From: an uncultured Halocynthiibacter sp.
GTDB lineage: Bacteria; Pseudomonadota; Alphaproteobacteria; Rhodobacterales; Rhodobacteraceae
NCBI GenBank assembly: GCA_947503035.1
Contig: CANNCD010000001.1
Span: 868,001-932,000, forward strand
Direction: 5' to 3'
Length of the DNA: 64,000 nucleotides
Position 1 is the first letter of the stretch; each line of letters begins with the position of its first letter. A program made the translations under genes and the position numbers. The notes under the pieces were generated by a model. That model had not been told where the DNA came from. It saw nothing but the letters and a program-made list of their open reading frames with translations, and did no database searches. Of the stretch, positions 1 through 8,035 are shown piece after piece.

Positions 1-1
1 C

Positions 2-418
2 CGCGCTCAGGTCAAGGCGATCTGGGCTGGCGAATGCGACATCGCCATCGGCAACACATATTACATGGGCGCGATGCTCAATGATGCCGAGCAAAAACCA
101 TGGGCCGACGCCGTGCGCATCGAATTCCCAGAATTCGAAACCGGCGGCACCCACGTGAACGTGTCCGGTATTGCGATGACAAAACACGCACCGAACCCAG
201 AAAACGCGCTGGCGCTGATGGAATTCTTGTCCGGCGCCGAGGCCCAACAAATGTTCGCCTCTACCAACTTTGAATACCCTGCGTCACCTGACGTAAAAGC
301 CGAGGATCTGGTCGAGAGCTGGGGCACATTTGAGACCGACCCAACCAACCTGTTGGACATCGCAAAACGCCGCAGCGAAGCGCTTACCATCATTGAAACA
401 GTAGATTTCGACGGCTAA
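2..418 (+). CDS. Fe(3+) ABC transporter substrate-binding protein, C-terminal part (5' end outside window)
   Basis: Partial gene: the reading frame is open from the left edge to the TAA at 416-418, giving the last 138 residues. The segment GECDIAIGNTYYMG holds the paired tyrosines that in FbpA/FutA-type periplasmic proteins coordinate ferric iron, and the following ETGGTHVNVSGIAMTK and ALALMEFLSGAEAQ stretches match the C-terminal lobe of that family. By family knowledge it binds Fe3+ in the periplasm and hands it to an FbpB/FbpC-type permease and ATPase, which would lie outside the window unless upstream. A hairpin terminator follows directly, so it is probably the last gene of its transcript. 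Specificity for iron rather than another ligand is inferred from the tyrosine pair. Confidence 0.9.
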   Translation, partial: RAQVKAIWAGECDIAIGNTYYMGAMLNDAEQKPWADAVRIEFPEFETGGTHVNVSGIAMTKHAPNPENALALMEFLSGAEAQQMFASTNFEYPASPDVKAEDLVESWGTFETDPTNLLDIAKRRSEALTIIETVDFDG

Positions 419-443
419 TCCCGTCGCCATGTCTGTGCGACAT

Positions 444-474
444 CGGGCCGTCCCATTTGGGGCGGCCTTTTTTG
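444..474 (+). terminator. Rho-independent terminator after the iron-binding protein gene
   Basis: A 10-bp stem (446-455 pairing with 458-467, one G-T wobble) with a two-base loop is followed by six T residues. The last part, CGGCCTTTTTTGTGCGGCT, recurs after the next gene near 1360-1378. Confidence 0.8.
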
Positions 475-545
475 TGCGGCTCCATAGTATCGCCACAAAT
501 CAAGGGTATCAGGGGGTATTCCATCCAAACCCATTCGGCGACTCT

Positions 546-1316
546 ATGCATTTCACATCTCGTTTCACCCGCATTTCCCTGGCCCTTCTGACCCTGACCG
601 CCGTGGTGCTGTTGTCATACCACACCACCCAAACCAACACCGCCCGCTATGAACACCAGGCCGAGGCCAACGCGCGTTACCTTGCCATTCATGTCGACCC
701 AAAGGACGGGATCGACGCCCGTATCGAAGCCCAAGCCGAGCAAAGCTATGTCAAGTTCAACGCGAACCTTGCGCCGTTTGATGCACGGATCATCGATATT
801 GATGCCCATAAAGAAACCTTTGGATTGGCGACCACGCGCGATCATTGGGAAAAAATACGCGATATAGACACCATCAGCTACCAACAGCTTTTGACGCCGC
901 GACAGCTTGCTATGAATGCACGGCTCATCGCTTCTGATCTCGGGCCTGTAGGCGGAGGAATCCCAATCGTAAATGCCACTCCCGCCGAGTATGAACAGGC
1001 CTTTGCACGTCTCTCTTGGTGGCAGAAACTGCGATACAATTGGCACTTTCGTGTATCGCCATCGGGCCGCGCCTTTGTTCAGGCATATAACAACGAAGTA
1101 ATCGCCAACCGCAGCGATCAGCTGGCCGCAATCGAGCCGTTAATATTGCAGGACTTTTCGACGGACCGGATCGCCGATTTTCTTGCCAACGAGGCCTATG
1201 TTGAATTTGACGACCCTTTGATGCGCGCCCGCGTGGTCGCCGCCGTTCTTGCCGAGGGCGAAAAAGATGCGCCGCGTTCAAACAGTATCGAAACCCCAAC
1301 GACGGCCGCGAAATAA
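546..1316 (+). CDS. Membrane-anchored hypothetical protein
   Basis: 256 residues from ATG 546. An in-frame start at 429 exists but would place the start inside the upstream terminator, so 546 is preferred. Residues about 8-25 form one hydrophobic segment (ISLALLTLTAVVLLSY) with a short positive N-terminus, suggesting a signal anchor with the rest in the periplasm. The remainder is soluble, with no motif I recognise; it includes LLTPRQLAMNARLIASD and WWQKLRYNWHFRV. The gene stands alone between two terminators that share sequence. Function unknown. Confidence 0.6.
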   Translation: MHFTSRFTRISLALLTLTAVVLLSYHTTQTNTARYEHQAEANARYLAIHVDPKDGIDARIEAQAEQSYVKFNANLAPFDARIIDIDAHKETFGLATTRDHWEKIRDIDTISYQQLLTPRQLAMNARLIASDLGPVGGGIPIVNATPAEYEQAFARLSWWQKLRYNWHFRVSPSGRAFVQAYNNEVIANRSDQLAAIEPLILQDFSTDRIADFLANEAYVEFDDPLMRARVVAAVLAEGEKDAPRSNSIETPTTAAK

Positions 1317-1338
1317 CCCACGCGGTGGCCTCGGTCCA

Positions 1339-1371
1339 TCGGCCCTCCCCTTTTGGGACGGCCTTTTTTGT
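1339..1371 (+). terminator. Rho-independent terminator
   Basis: Stem 1341-1349 with 1355-1363 (one C-C mismatch) followed by TTTTTT. It shares its 3' half with the terminator at 444-474, so the two look like copies of one element. Confidence 0.7.
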
Positions 1372-1462
1372 GCGGCTGCTCTCGTTGTCATCCCGCGCCG
1401 CTATGTTGACTTCCAATTGGGGGCACATACTGTGGTCCACAGAACGGGATAGGAACACATCC

Positions 1463-2029
1463 ATGTCGAACACGATGGACCCAGAAACGGTACGCATTGA
1501 AACCGAACGTCTGATCATACGCCCCCCAAGACAGGGCGATGGAAAAGAGCATTTCGCCGCGGTGTTGGAGACGTTGGATGACCTGCGAAAACCGTCTGCG
1601 GCATTGCCTTGGGCGCACGAAGAACCCTCGGAACAACAGTCTGAACAATACTGCAACTGGGCCGCCAAAGAATTCACCGCCAAGCGCGAGTTCGCCCTTT
1701 TGTACCTGTGCCGCGAGACAGAGAAAATCGTCGGGGCCTCTGGGCTTCACTCTCCCGATTGGAGCATCCCGTCCTTCGAAATCGGCTGGTGGGGGCGCAA
1801 AGGGTTCCAAGGACGGGGTCTGTTTGCCGAAGGCGCAGACGCAGTTATCACATGGGGATTTGAGACCTTGGGAGCGCGGCGCATCTATGCAGAAGTCGAC
1901 GACAACAACGCCCAGAGTTGGCGTCTATGCGAACGAATTGGCATGAAGCACGAGGGGCTGGCGCGTAACGGTCGGGCAGCGCAGGATGGGACGCTCTGCG
2001 ATGTCCGGATATATGCGTCGATCCGGTGA
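1463..2029 (+). CDS. GNAT family N-acetyltransferase (RimJ/RimL type)
   Basis: 188 residues from ATG 1463, preceded by AGGAACACATCC as a plausible ribosome site; the longer frame from 1325 overlaps the terminator. The protein opens with IETERLIIRPPRQGD, the beta1 strand typical of RimJ/RimL-like acetyltransferases, and carries the acetyl-CoA loop as GFQGRGLFAEG followed by ITWGFETLGARRIYAEVDDN and SWRLCERIGMKHEG, all hallmarks of the fold. By family it moves an acetyl group from acetyl-CoA to a protein N-terminus or small amine; the substrate is not predictable. It is transcribed alone, with no clear operon partner. Confidence 0.85.
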   Translation: MSNTMDPETVRIETERLIIRPPRQGDGKEHFAAVLETLDDLRKPSAALPWAHEEPSEQQSEQYCNWAAKEFTAKREFALLYLCRETEKIVGASGLHSPDWSIPSFEIGWWGRKGFQGRGLFAEGADAVITWGFETLGARRIYAEVDDNNAQSWRLCERIGMKHEGLARNGRAAQDGTLCDVRIYASIR

Positions 2030-2157
2030 ACGGCGGGGCCATATGGGGCACTGATCCTGTGATAACGTCTGGTGATTTGGGGCTGTGATGCACTGTGGGC
2101 TTGCCAAACCCGCAACCGTCGCGCACAGTCAAATTTGACCATTTGGAAAGATACGAC

Positions 2158-3105
2158 ATGACGACATCCCCGCGCAAAATCATCATCGACACCGACCCCG
2201 GCCAAGACGACGCCGTTGCCATCCTGTTGGCGCTGGCCAGCCCCGAGGACGTGGAGGTTTTGGCGATCACGGCGGTGGCGGGGAATGTGCCGCTTCATCT
2301 GACCCAGAAAAACGCGCGGATCGTCTGCGAATTGGCGGGCAAACCAGACACCTTGGTGTTTTCGGGCTGTCACGAACCCATCAAACGCCCCCTTGTGACG
2401 GCGGAACATGTGCATGGGAAAACGGGGCTTGATGGTCCTGTGATGGAGGAACCCACCATGGCGCTTCAGGCGCAACACGCGGTGGATTACATCATCGACA
2501 CCCTGCGTGCCGAACCTACTGGCACCGTGACATTGTGCGTTCTTGGGCCCCTTACCAACATCGCAACCGCGTTTAAGCGCGCACCAGATGTGGTTGAAAA
2601 GGTTCAGGAAATTGTCCTTATGGGTGGCGCCTATTTCGAGGTGGGCAATATCACCCCCACGGCCGAGTTCAACATTTACGTCGACCCCGAGGCCGCCAAG
2701 ATCGTCTTTGCATCCGGCGTGCCCATCGTCATGATGCCGCTTGATGTGACCCACAAGGCCCTGACCACCGCGCCGCGCATCGATGCGTTTCGCGCGGTTG
2801 GCACCCGCCCCTGTGACATGGTCGCGGAATGGACCGATTTCTTTGAACGGTTCGACATTGAAAAATACGGCTCTCAGGGCGCGCCGCTCCATGACCCCTG
2901 TGTGATTGCCTATCTGATTAAGCCCGAGCTGTTCGCGGGTCGTCATATCAACGTCGAGATCGAGACATCCTCCGACCTTACCCTTGGCATGACCGTCGCC
3001 GATTGGTGGGGTGTCACGGATCGCAAACCGAACGCGATGTTCATGGGCGACGTGGACGCGGACGGGTTCTTTGCCCTGCTGACGGACCGCATTTCGCGGC
3101 TGTAA
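2158..3105 (+). CDS. Nucleoside hydrolase (inosine/uridine-preferring type)
   Basis: 315 residues from ATG 2158, with GGAAAG eight bases upstream; a longer frame from 2095 is less likely. The N-terminus IIIDTDPGQDDAVAILLAL is the calcium-binding signature (DxDxxxDD) of the nucleoside hydrolase family. Further family landmarks are TLCVLGPLTNIATAFK, EIVLMGGAYFEVGNITP, AEFNIYVDPEAA and the late HDP in APLHDPCVIAYL. The enzyme hydrolyses the N-glycosidic bond of ribonucleosides to base plus ribose, for purine or pyrimidine salvage in the cytoplasm. The spacing of motifs fits the RihA/RihB/IunH group, but the exact substrate cannot be decided. No transporter is adjacent. Confidence 0.93.
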   Translation: MTTSPRKIIIDTDPGQDDAVAILLALASPEDVEVLAITAVAGNVPLHLTQKNARIVCELAGKPDTLVFSGCHEPIKRPLVTAEHVHGKTGLDGPVMEEPTMALQAQHAVDYIIDTLRAEPTGTVTLCVLGPLTNIATAFKRAPDVVEKVQEIVLMGGAYFEVGNITPTAEFNIYVDPEAAKIVFASGVPIVMMPLDVTHKALTTAPRIDAFRAVGTRPCDMVAEWTDFFERFDIEKYGSQGAPLHDPCVIAYLIKPELFAGRHINVEIETSSDLTLGMTVADWWGVTDRKPNAMFMGDVDADGFFALLTDRISRL

Positions 3106-3111
3106 CGGGCT

Positions 3112-3140
3112 TTGACAGGGGGGCGCTTGCCCCCTACTGT
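3112..3140 (+). promoter_or_regulatory. Candidate sigma-70 promoter with palindromic spacer
   Basis: TTGACA at 3112-3117, a 17-base spacer, then TACTGT at 3135-3140. The spacer contains an inverted repeat GGGGGC-GCTT-GCCCCC. It lies 48 bases before the ATG at 3188. The palindrome could be an operator or the weak terminator of the preceding gene. Confidence 0.5.
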
Positions 3141-3187
3141 GACCGTATATTTTACATTTTGAATTTCACAGATGCGATTGAACACCC

Positions 3188-3484
3188 ATGGTTTCACCAA
3201 ACGACGCCGCCTATAAATACGTCCAACAGGCCAACAAAAAAGAGGCCATACGCAAGCTTCCCAGCGGCTATGAAGAAAGAAAACGTAACCGAACGTCAAA
3301 AGGTGTTGTCATACACCTGATCTGGCGTTGGGTCTTCTGGGCGGGCATGTTCGTAATGATTTCTGGGGTAGGTACGGGCGAAATGAATTGGAAAAGCTTG
3401 TTTTTTCCTCTCTTCGCGCTTATCGAGACCATCGCTCACTACCCAGAATGGTCCCGAAAACGCAAAGCCGAGAAATCGAGCTAG
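3188..3484 (+). CDS. Small membrane protein with NDAAYxYVQxANxKE N-terminal motif
   Basis: 98 residues from ATG 3188. The first 20 residues (MVSPNDAAYKYVQQANKKEA) closely match those of the small protein at 56290-56643 (MVEKNDAAYRYVQTANCKEE), while the rest of the two proteins differs apart from both having hydrophobic segments. Here residues about 42-60 (LIWRWVFWAGMFVMIS) and 68-82 are hydrophobic, so a two-pass inner-membrane protein with a basic, soluble N-terminus is likely. A candidate promoter with a TTGACA box lies just upstream. No known function; the shared N-terminus suggests a small paralogous family. Confidence 0.6.
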   Translation: MVSPNDAAYKYVQQANKKEAIRKLPSGYEERKRNRTSKGVVIHLIWRWVFWAGMFVMISGVGTGEMNWKSLFFPLFALIETIAHYPEWSRKRKAEKSS

Positions 3485-3582
3485 GCCGTGGTATGCGGGC
3501 GAAAACTGGCCTATGGGCACGCTGTCCCTTGCAATACGGGCCAAACTGCGCCACCTGTGATCTGCCCCAATAAGGAAACACC

Positions 3583-4029
3583 ATGAGCGCCCGTCTGACC
3601 CTTGCCAGTATCGAAGATCTGCCGCGGCTTGCGCCTTTGGTGGCAAAATTCCACGACGAATTCGGTATTCAGATGTCCGAGGACGCGCGGGTGAACACGC
3701 TTGCCACCTTGCTTGAGGGGGTGCCGCAGGGTGTCGCCTATCTGATTGGGCCGGCCACTGCACCGGTGGGCTATATCATCGTCAGTTTCGGGTTTTCCGT
3801 CGAGATGGGCGGTTTGGACGCGATGATCGACGAATTTTACATCCGTCGTGGTGTGCGCGGCCGTGGTATGGGCGGCGAGGTGCTTCGCGCGCTGATCCCT
3901 GCCCTTGGTCAACACGGTGTGCGCGCCATGCATCTTGAGGTCGACACGATTGGCGCCTCAAAGACCCTGTATAAACGCATGGGGTTTGTCGCGCGCGAAC
4001 ACCATCATCTGATGACGCGGGTTCTCTAG
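3583..4029 (+). CDS. GNAT family N-acetyltransferase
   Basis: 148 residues from ATG 3583, with AAGGAAACACC as ribosome site. The acetyl-CoA pyrophosphate loop is visible as RRGVRGRGMGGEVLRAL (residues about 89-105), preceded by the beta4 strand AMIDEFYI and followed by AMHLEVDTIGASKTLYKRMGFVARE, which is the beta5-alpha4 end of the fold. This is a short, single-domain GNAT of unknown substrate, probably acting on a small molecule. It is followed within 60 bases by selO and may share its transcript. Confidence 0.85.
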   Translation: MSARLTLASIEDLPRLAPLVAKFHDEFGIQMSEDARVNTLATLLEGVPQGVAYLIGPATAPVGYIIVSFGFSVEMGGLDAMIDEFYIRRGVRGRGMGGEVLRALIPALGQHGVRAMHLEVDTIGASKTLYKRMGFVAREHHHLMTRVL

Positions 4030-4084
4030 CTGGCAATTTACGCGCCCGCACCCTAGATAGGGATGAGCAACCGAAAGACAGCCC

Positions 4085-5506
4085 ATGCCCGCACCGATTT
4101 TCGACAATTCCTATGCCCGCCTGCCCGAACAGATGTTCGCCCATCAGCCCCCCGTGCCGGTGGCGGATCCGACGTTGTTGGCGTTGAATATCGGCTTGGC
4201 CGAAGAGATGGGGTTGGACGCCGAATGGTTGGCGTCGGACGACGGGGTGGCAATGTTGTCGGGCAACGTGATGCCCGCCGGTGCGACGCCGATTGCCATG
4301 GCCTATGCCGGTCATCAGTTCGGTGGCTGGTCGCCGCAGTTGGGCGACGGGCGCGCGGTGTTGATCGGCGAAACCGTCCACAATGGCAAGCGGTTTGATC
4401 TTCAGCTCAAGGGCTCTGGGCGTACCCCGTTTTCGCGGTCAGGCGATGGGCGCGCGTGGCTGGGTCCGGTGCTGCGCGAATATATCATTTCGGAATTCAT
4501 GCAGGCGGCGGGCGTGCCCACGACCCGCGCCTTGGCGATGGTGTCCACCGGCGAACGGGTGCAGCGCGAACAGGGCTTTCCGGGTGCAGTGTTGACCCGT
4601 GTGGCCACGTCCCATATTCGCGTCGGCACCTTCCAATATTACGTGGCCCGTGGCGACACGGCGGCGCTTCAGGCGCTCACCGACCACACCATCGCGCGCC
4701 ATTACCCCGATGCGGTTGGCGCGGCCGGATTGCTGCGCGCCGCCGTTCAGGCACAGGCCGAATTGATCGCGAAATGGATGGGCCTCGGGTTCGTGCATGG
4801 GGTGATGAACACGGACAACGCCCATGTGGGCGGCCTCACCATCGACTATGGCCCCTGCGCGTTCCAAGAGGTTTATCAGCCGAATGCGTGTTTCAGTTCC
4901 ATCGACCACGCCCGCCGCTATGCCTATGATAATCAACCGAATATCGCCGCATGGAACCTTGCGCAGTTGGCCACCAGCCTCTTGCCGCTCATGGGTGAAC
5001 GCGACGCCGCCGTCGAAGAGGCCACCGAGATTGTCAACGGCTTTGCCCCCGCCTATGCCGATGCGTGGACGCGGGTGTTTGGCCGTAAGATCGGGCTGGC
5101 CGATGCGGACGCGGGTGACGTGGACCTGATCCACGATCTGATGAAACGGATGGACGACGGTCAGGCGGATTTCACCAACACATTTCGCGCCCTGTCGGGG
5201 TCCGCCCCCCGCGACCAATTCCTTGATCCGACGGCATTCGACACGTGGGATATCAAATGGCGCGCGCGTCTATCGCAAGAGGCCGGTGCCCCCCGCGCCA
5301 TCATGAACGCCGCCAACCCCGCCTATATCCCGCGCAACCACCGCATCCAAGAGGCGATTGATGCCGCCGTCAACGGTGATCTCGCCCCCTTTGCCCGTCT
5401 TGATGCGGCGCTGGCCAACCCGTTCACGGATCACCCCGAATTCAAGGACCTCGCCCATCCGGCCACCGACGACAACCGCGTCCGCCTGACCTTCTGCGGA
5501 ACCTAG
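4085..5506 (+). CDS. selO: Protein adenylyltransferase SelO (YdiU/UPF0061)
   Basis: 473 residues, the usual family length. The protein shows the SelO pseudokinase landmarks: AYAGHQFGGWSPQLGDGRA, LKGSGRTPFSRSGDGRAWLG, RALAMVSTGERVQRE and the active-site region GVMNTDNAHVGGLTIDYGP, in which the NTDN and DYG elements bind metal and ATP in an inverted orientation. By family knowledge SelO transfers AMP from ATP to Ser, Thr or Tyr of target proteins and is linked to redox homeostasis. Many homologues end in a Cys or selenocysteine near the C-terminus; here a cysteine is the third-last residue (FCGT). Start chosen at ATG 4085. Confidence 0.95.
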   Translation: MPAPIFDNSYARLPEQMFAHQPPVPVADPTLLALNIGLAEEMGLDAEWLASDDGVAMLSGNVMPAGATPIAMAYAGHQFGGWSPQLGDGRAVLIGETVHNGKRFDLQLKGSGRTPFSRSGDGRAWLGPVLREYIISEFMQAAGVPTTRALAMVSTGERVQREQGFPGAVLTRVATSHIRVGTFQYYVARGDTAALQALTDHTIARHYPDAVGAAGLLRAAVQAQAELIAKWMGLGFVHGVMNTDNAHVGGLTIDYGPCAFQEVYQPNACFSSIDHARRYAYDNQPNIAAWNLAQLATSLLPLMGERDAAVEEATEIVNGFAPAYADAWTRVFGRKIGLADADAGDVDLIHDLMKRMDDGQADFTNTFRALSGSAPRDQFLDPTAFDTWDIKWRARLSQEAGAPRAIMNAANPAYIPRNHRIQEAIDAAVNGDLAPFARLDAALANPFTDHPEFKDLAHPATDDNRVRLTFCGT

Positions 5507-5569
5507 TTCCCAAGTCACAGGTCCCGTGGTATCAAAATCGCAATTGGTTCAAGTATCACGGATGACCCC

Positions 5570-6823
5570 ATGAATATCCTTCAGATTGCCTCGTTATTGA
5601 TTGTTCTTGCCGGTGCCTTTGGCGCGGTGAATTACCTGTTTTTGAAACTGCCAAGCGCGATTGGCATTCTGATCGTCGCCCTTGCGGCATCCGTCGGGGT
5701 GATGGCCATCGATCTGGCTCTGCCGCATCTTGGAATGGCGGACACGATGCGCGCGGTTGTGCTTGAAATCGAATTCTCCGAAGCCCTTCTCGAAGGCATG
5801 TTGGGTCTGTTGCTTTTCGCCGGTGCGCTTCATGTCAAACTATCGGATTTGCGCAAAGAATGGCGTCTTGTGGCGCTTATGGCGACCATGGGCGTGGGCC
5901 TGTCGACCCTTATCGTCGGCACGGGTTTCACATGGCTCACGGGCATGCCGTTCGCCATCGCGTTGGTGTTCGGTGCCCTCATTTCCCCGACCGATCCGGT
6001 GGCCGTTCTGGGTGTGCTGCGTCAGGCGAACCTGCCGAAATCACTCGAAACCAAGATCGCCGGCGAGAGCCTGTTTAACGACGGGGTCGGCTATGTTGTG
6101 TTCCTTGTTCTGGTGGCGATTGCCTTTCCATCGGGCGACCACCACGGCGACGCGACATTCGCCTCTGCTGCGACCCTGTTCGTCCAAGAGGCCGTCGGTG
6201 GCGCCCTTTTGGGTGGTGTTCTGGGCTGGCTCGTGTTCCGCGTCATGCGCCGCATCGATGACTATGCGTTGGAGGTGCTGATCACCCTTGGTCTGGCCTT
6301 TGGCGGCTATCAATTGGCGGTCTATCTGCACACATCCGCGCCGATTATGGCAGTGGTTGCGGGTCTGTTCATCGGCGACGTTGGCATGGCCCACGGCATG
6401 TCCGAGGAAACCCGCAAATACGTTGATGCCTTCTGGAAGATGATCGACGAGATCCTGAACGCGGTCTTGTTCCTCTTGATCGGGTTTGAGGTGTTCGCCG
6501 TCGCTTTCACCAACGACGCGCTGATCGCGGGCATCTTCTCAATTGCGCTGGCGCTTGTGGCGCGCCTTGCGGCGGTGGCCGTGCCGGTCTTGATCCTGCG
6601 CCCCTTCCGCACCTTCACCACAGGCGTTGTGCCGGTGATGACATGGGGCGGGCTCAAGGGCGGGATCTCGGTCGCGCTGGCCCTATCCCTACCCGATAGC
6701 GAATGGAAACCGCTGATCCTGACCTGCACCTATATCGTCGTGCTGTTCTCAATCATCATCCAAGGCCTCACCGTCGCGCCATTGGCAAAACGGGTGGTGC
6801 GTGCGGACGAGCCAACAGTTTAA
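5570..6823 (+). CDS. Na+/H+ antiporter, CPA1 family
   Basis: 417 residues with about 11-12 hydrophobic segments across the whole length. The motif ALVFGALISPTDPVAVLGVL carries the TDP signature of CPA1 exchangers, and ETKIAGESLFNDGVGYVVF carries the ND pair with the conserved transport aspartate. The C-terminal region has RPFRTFTTGVVPVMTWGGLKGGISVALALSLP, also a family hallmark. It would exchange cytoplasmic Na+ (or K+) for external protons at the inner membrane, useful in a marine organism. It lacks the long cytoplasmic tail found in some relatives. The next gene starts 20 bases downstream and may be cotranscribed. Confidence 0.92.
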   Translation: MNILQIASLLIVLAGAFGAVNYLFLKLPSAIGILIVALAASVGVMAIDLALPHLGMADTMRAVVLEIEFSEALLEGMLGLLLFAGALHVKLSDLRKEWRLVALMATMGVGLSTLIVGTGFTWLTGMPFAIALVFGALISPTDPVAVLGVLRQANLPKSLETKIAGESLFNDGVGYVVFLVLVAIAFPSGDHHGDATFASAATLFVQEAVGGALLGGVLGWLVFRVMRRIDDYALEVLITLGLAFGGYQLAVYLHTSAPIMAVVAGLFIGDVGMAHGMSEETRKYVDAFWKMIDEILNAVLFLLIGFEVFAVAFTNDALIAGIFSIALALVARLAAVAVPVLILRPFRTFTTGVVPVMTWGGLKGGISVALALSLPDSEWKPLILTCTYIVVLFSIIIQGLTVAPLAKRVVRADEPTV

Positions 6824-6843
6824 GCGAGAGGGTATTCAACAGC

Positions 6844-7431
6844 GTGACTAAACGACAGTTCAAAGTGAATATATGGGTTAGCCTAAGCTTGGGTGCTGGG
6901 GCCATGATTGCCGTTGCACTAATGAAATTTGGTTACATTTCTGATGATCTATTTGTTCAGTTCACTCTTGGGGCCTTTGCGGCGCATTTGCTGTTTCGCG
7001 TGATCGCTCCGTATGTTTTTACCAAAGGCGATGCAATCGGAACGCCTGAGATGCAGGAAAATTTTAGGAAACATCCGCTAGGCCCTTTCTTTCTCATTGA
7101 GGACGAACAGGACCTAGATGACCATGGGAAACATGTGGGTGTCGGGATAATGTGTGGGCACGTCAACACCAACGAACGTCCCCTTCGCTACATTTCGCGC
7201 GGTCCCGAGGACGAGTGGGACTTTATGTGCGGCGAGACGGATCACGACACGCAAGCCTCTGTGGATTCTGCTATTGTGATTTGTCCCAATTGCGCGATGA
7301 ACGGCCTTAATCTTCCGCAACAGGTTAAGCACCTCAAGGCTGGGCATGCCGCAGAGTTCGACCCAAAATCAAATCTTTGGACCGTTACAAAAATGAGTGA
7401 TGAAGACATCGATCTGTACTATGGGGACTAA
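6844..7431 (+). CDS. Two-pass membrane protein with cysteine-containing C-terminal domain
   Basis: 195 residues from GTG 6844, chosen because GAGAGGG lies 12 bases upstream and the longer ATG frame from 6703 is buried in the antiporter gene. Residues about 10-28 and 36-57 are hydrophobic. The rest is soluble, with cysteines in IMCGHVNTNERPLRYISRG, DFMCGETDHD and VICPNCAMNG, so a metal site is possible. The run from CGHV to the end resembles a family of small stand-alone proteins of the immunity type (DUF2185-like, by memory of the pattern only). Base composition is more AT-rich than the antiporter. Function unknown. Confidence 0.6.
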   Translation: MTKRQFKVNIWVSLSLGAGAMIAVALMKFGYISDDLFVQFTLGAFAAHLLFRVIAPYVFTKGDAIGTPEMQENFRKHPLGPFFLIEDEQDLDDHGKHVGVGIMCGHVNTNERPLRYISRGPEDEWDFMCGETDHDTQASVDSAIVICPNCAMNGLNLPQQVKHLKAGHAAEFDPKSNLWTVTKMSDEDIDLYYGD

Positions 7432-7454
7432 TGCCGCCACGCCGTCGATCAGTA

Positions 7455-7517
7455 ATACCATTCCCCCAATTTCCCGACTGTTTGCGAAAATATGTGGAAA
7501 CCCGCTCCCATCCGCCC
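7455..7517. repeat. 63-bp direct repeat, copy 1
   Basis: Matches 8468-8530 at 59 of 63 positions, in direct orientation and offset by 1013 bases. The second copy lies just upstream of the Fur-family gene; this copy lies upstream of the orphan gene at 7640. Confidence 0.9.
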
Positions 7518-7639
7518 GAAGATGTCCACAGTCTAATGGCCTGATATTGTGCCGTATTTAACACGCGCACGCATCAATGGGGCATCAGAAAGATCGGCTG
7601 GCAGAAGCAAAAAGAGCACGGGGAACCAAAGAGATAGAT

Positions 7640-8023
7640 ATGCGCAATAACGGAACTTGGACCCTAGGGCAGATCGGTAATCAAAACGTTCTTGTCGACG
7701 TTCTTGACCATGTCGCGGTTGCCTATTTGTGGTCCGCCAAAACGGGTATCGCCAGCCATGTTTGGCTGTTCAACAGGGATGGTATTCCGTCTTCGGATGA
7801 GGAGCCCAAGCGCCTCGGTCCCGAACATATATCTGATCCAGATTACGTGGTTCCGAGCGATATTGCGGACATTGAAGTGACGTTCGACGATACGGCCAAA
7901 GAATGTACCATAGCATGGCATGGACGGACGCGTGCGGTTCTACGGGTTGGCGAACCTGTCGGGTTCTCCGCGATGGTGCACAGCTCAAGTCCGCTTGCCC
8001 AGCGGCTTGGCCCAACTCATTGA
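7640..8023 (+). CDS. Hypothetical protein, possible immunity-type family
   Basis: 127 residues from ATG 7640; a longer frame from 7577 has no better ribosome site. The sequence has HVWLFNRDGIPSSDEEP in the middle and VLRVGEPVGFSAMV near the end. This layout (a VWLYN-like box, then a region of acidic residues, then G[YF]S/A....SPLA) is one I have seen in small orphan proteins near polymorphic toxins, but I cannot name the family. It lies inside the block bounded by the 63-bp repeat, convergent with the next gene. No signal peptide or membrane segment. Confidence 0.55.
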   Translation: MRNNGTWTLGQIGNQNVLVDVLDHVAVAYLWSAKTGIASHVWLFNRDGIPSSDEEPKRLGPEHISDPDYVVPSDIADIEVTFDDTAKECTIAWHGRTRAVLRVGEPVGFSAMVHSSSPLAQRLGPTH

Positions 8024-8035
8024 AGCGACGTTTAC

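Noticed and set aside
429-545. Longer N-terminus of the membrane-anchored protein
   Set aside because: Would start within the preceding terminator and put about 39 residues before the hydrophobic anchor; ATG 546 is better.
1885-2946. 353-codon minus-strand frame opposite the nucleoside hydrolase
   Set aside because: Antisense shadow; its translation has no recognisable family features, while the plus strand has clear nucleoside hydrolase motifs.
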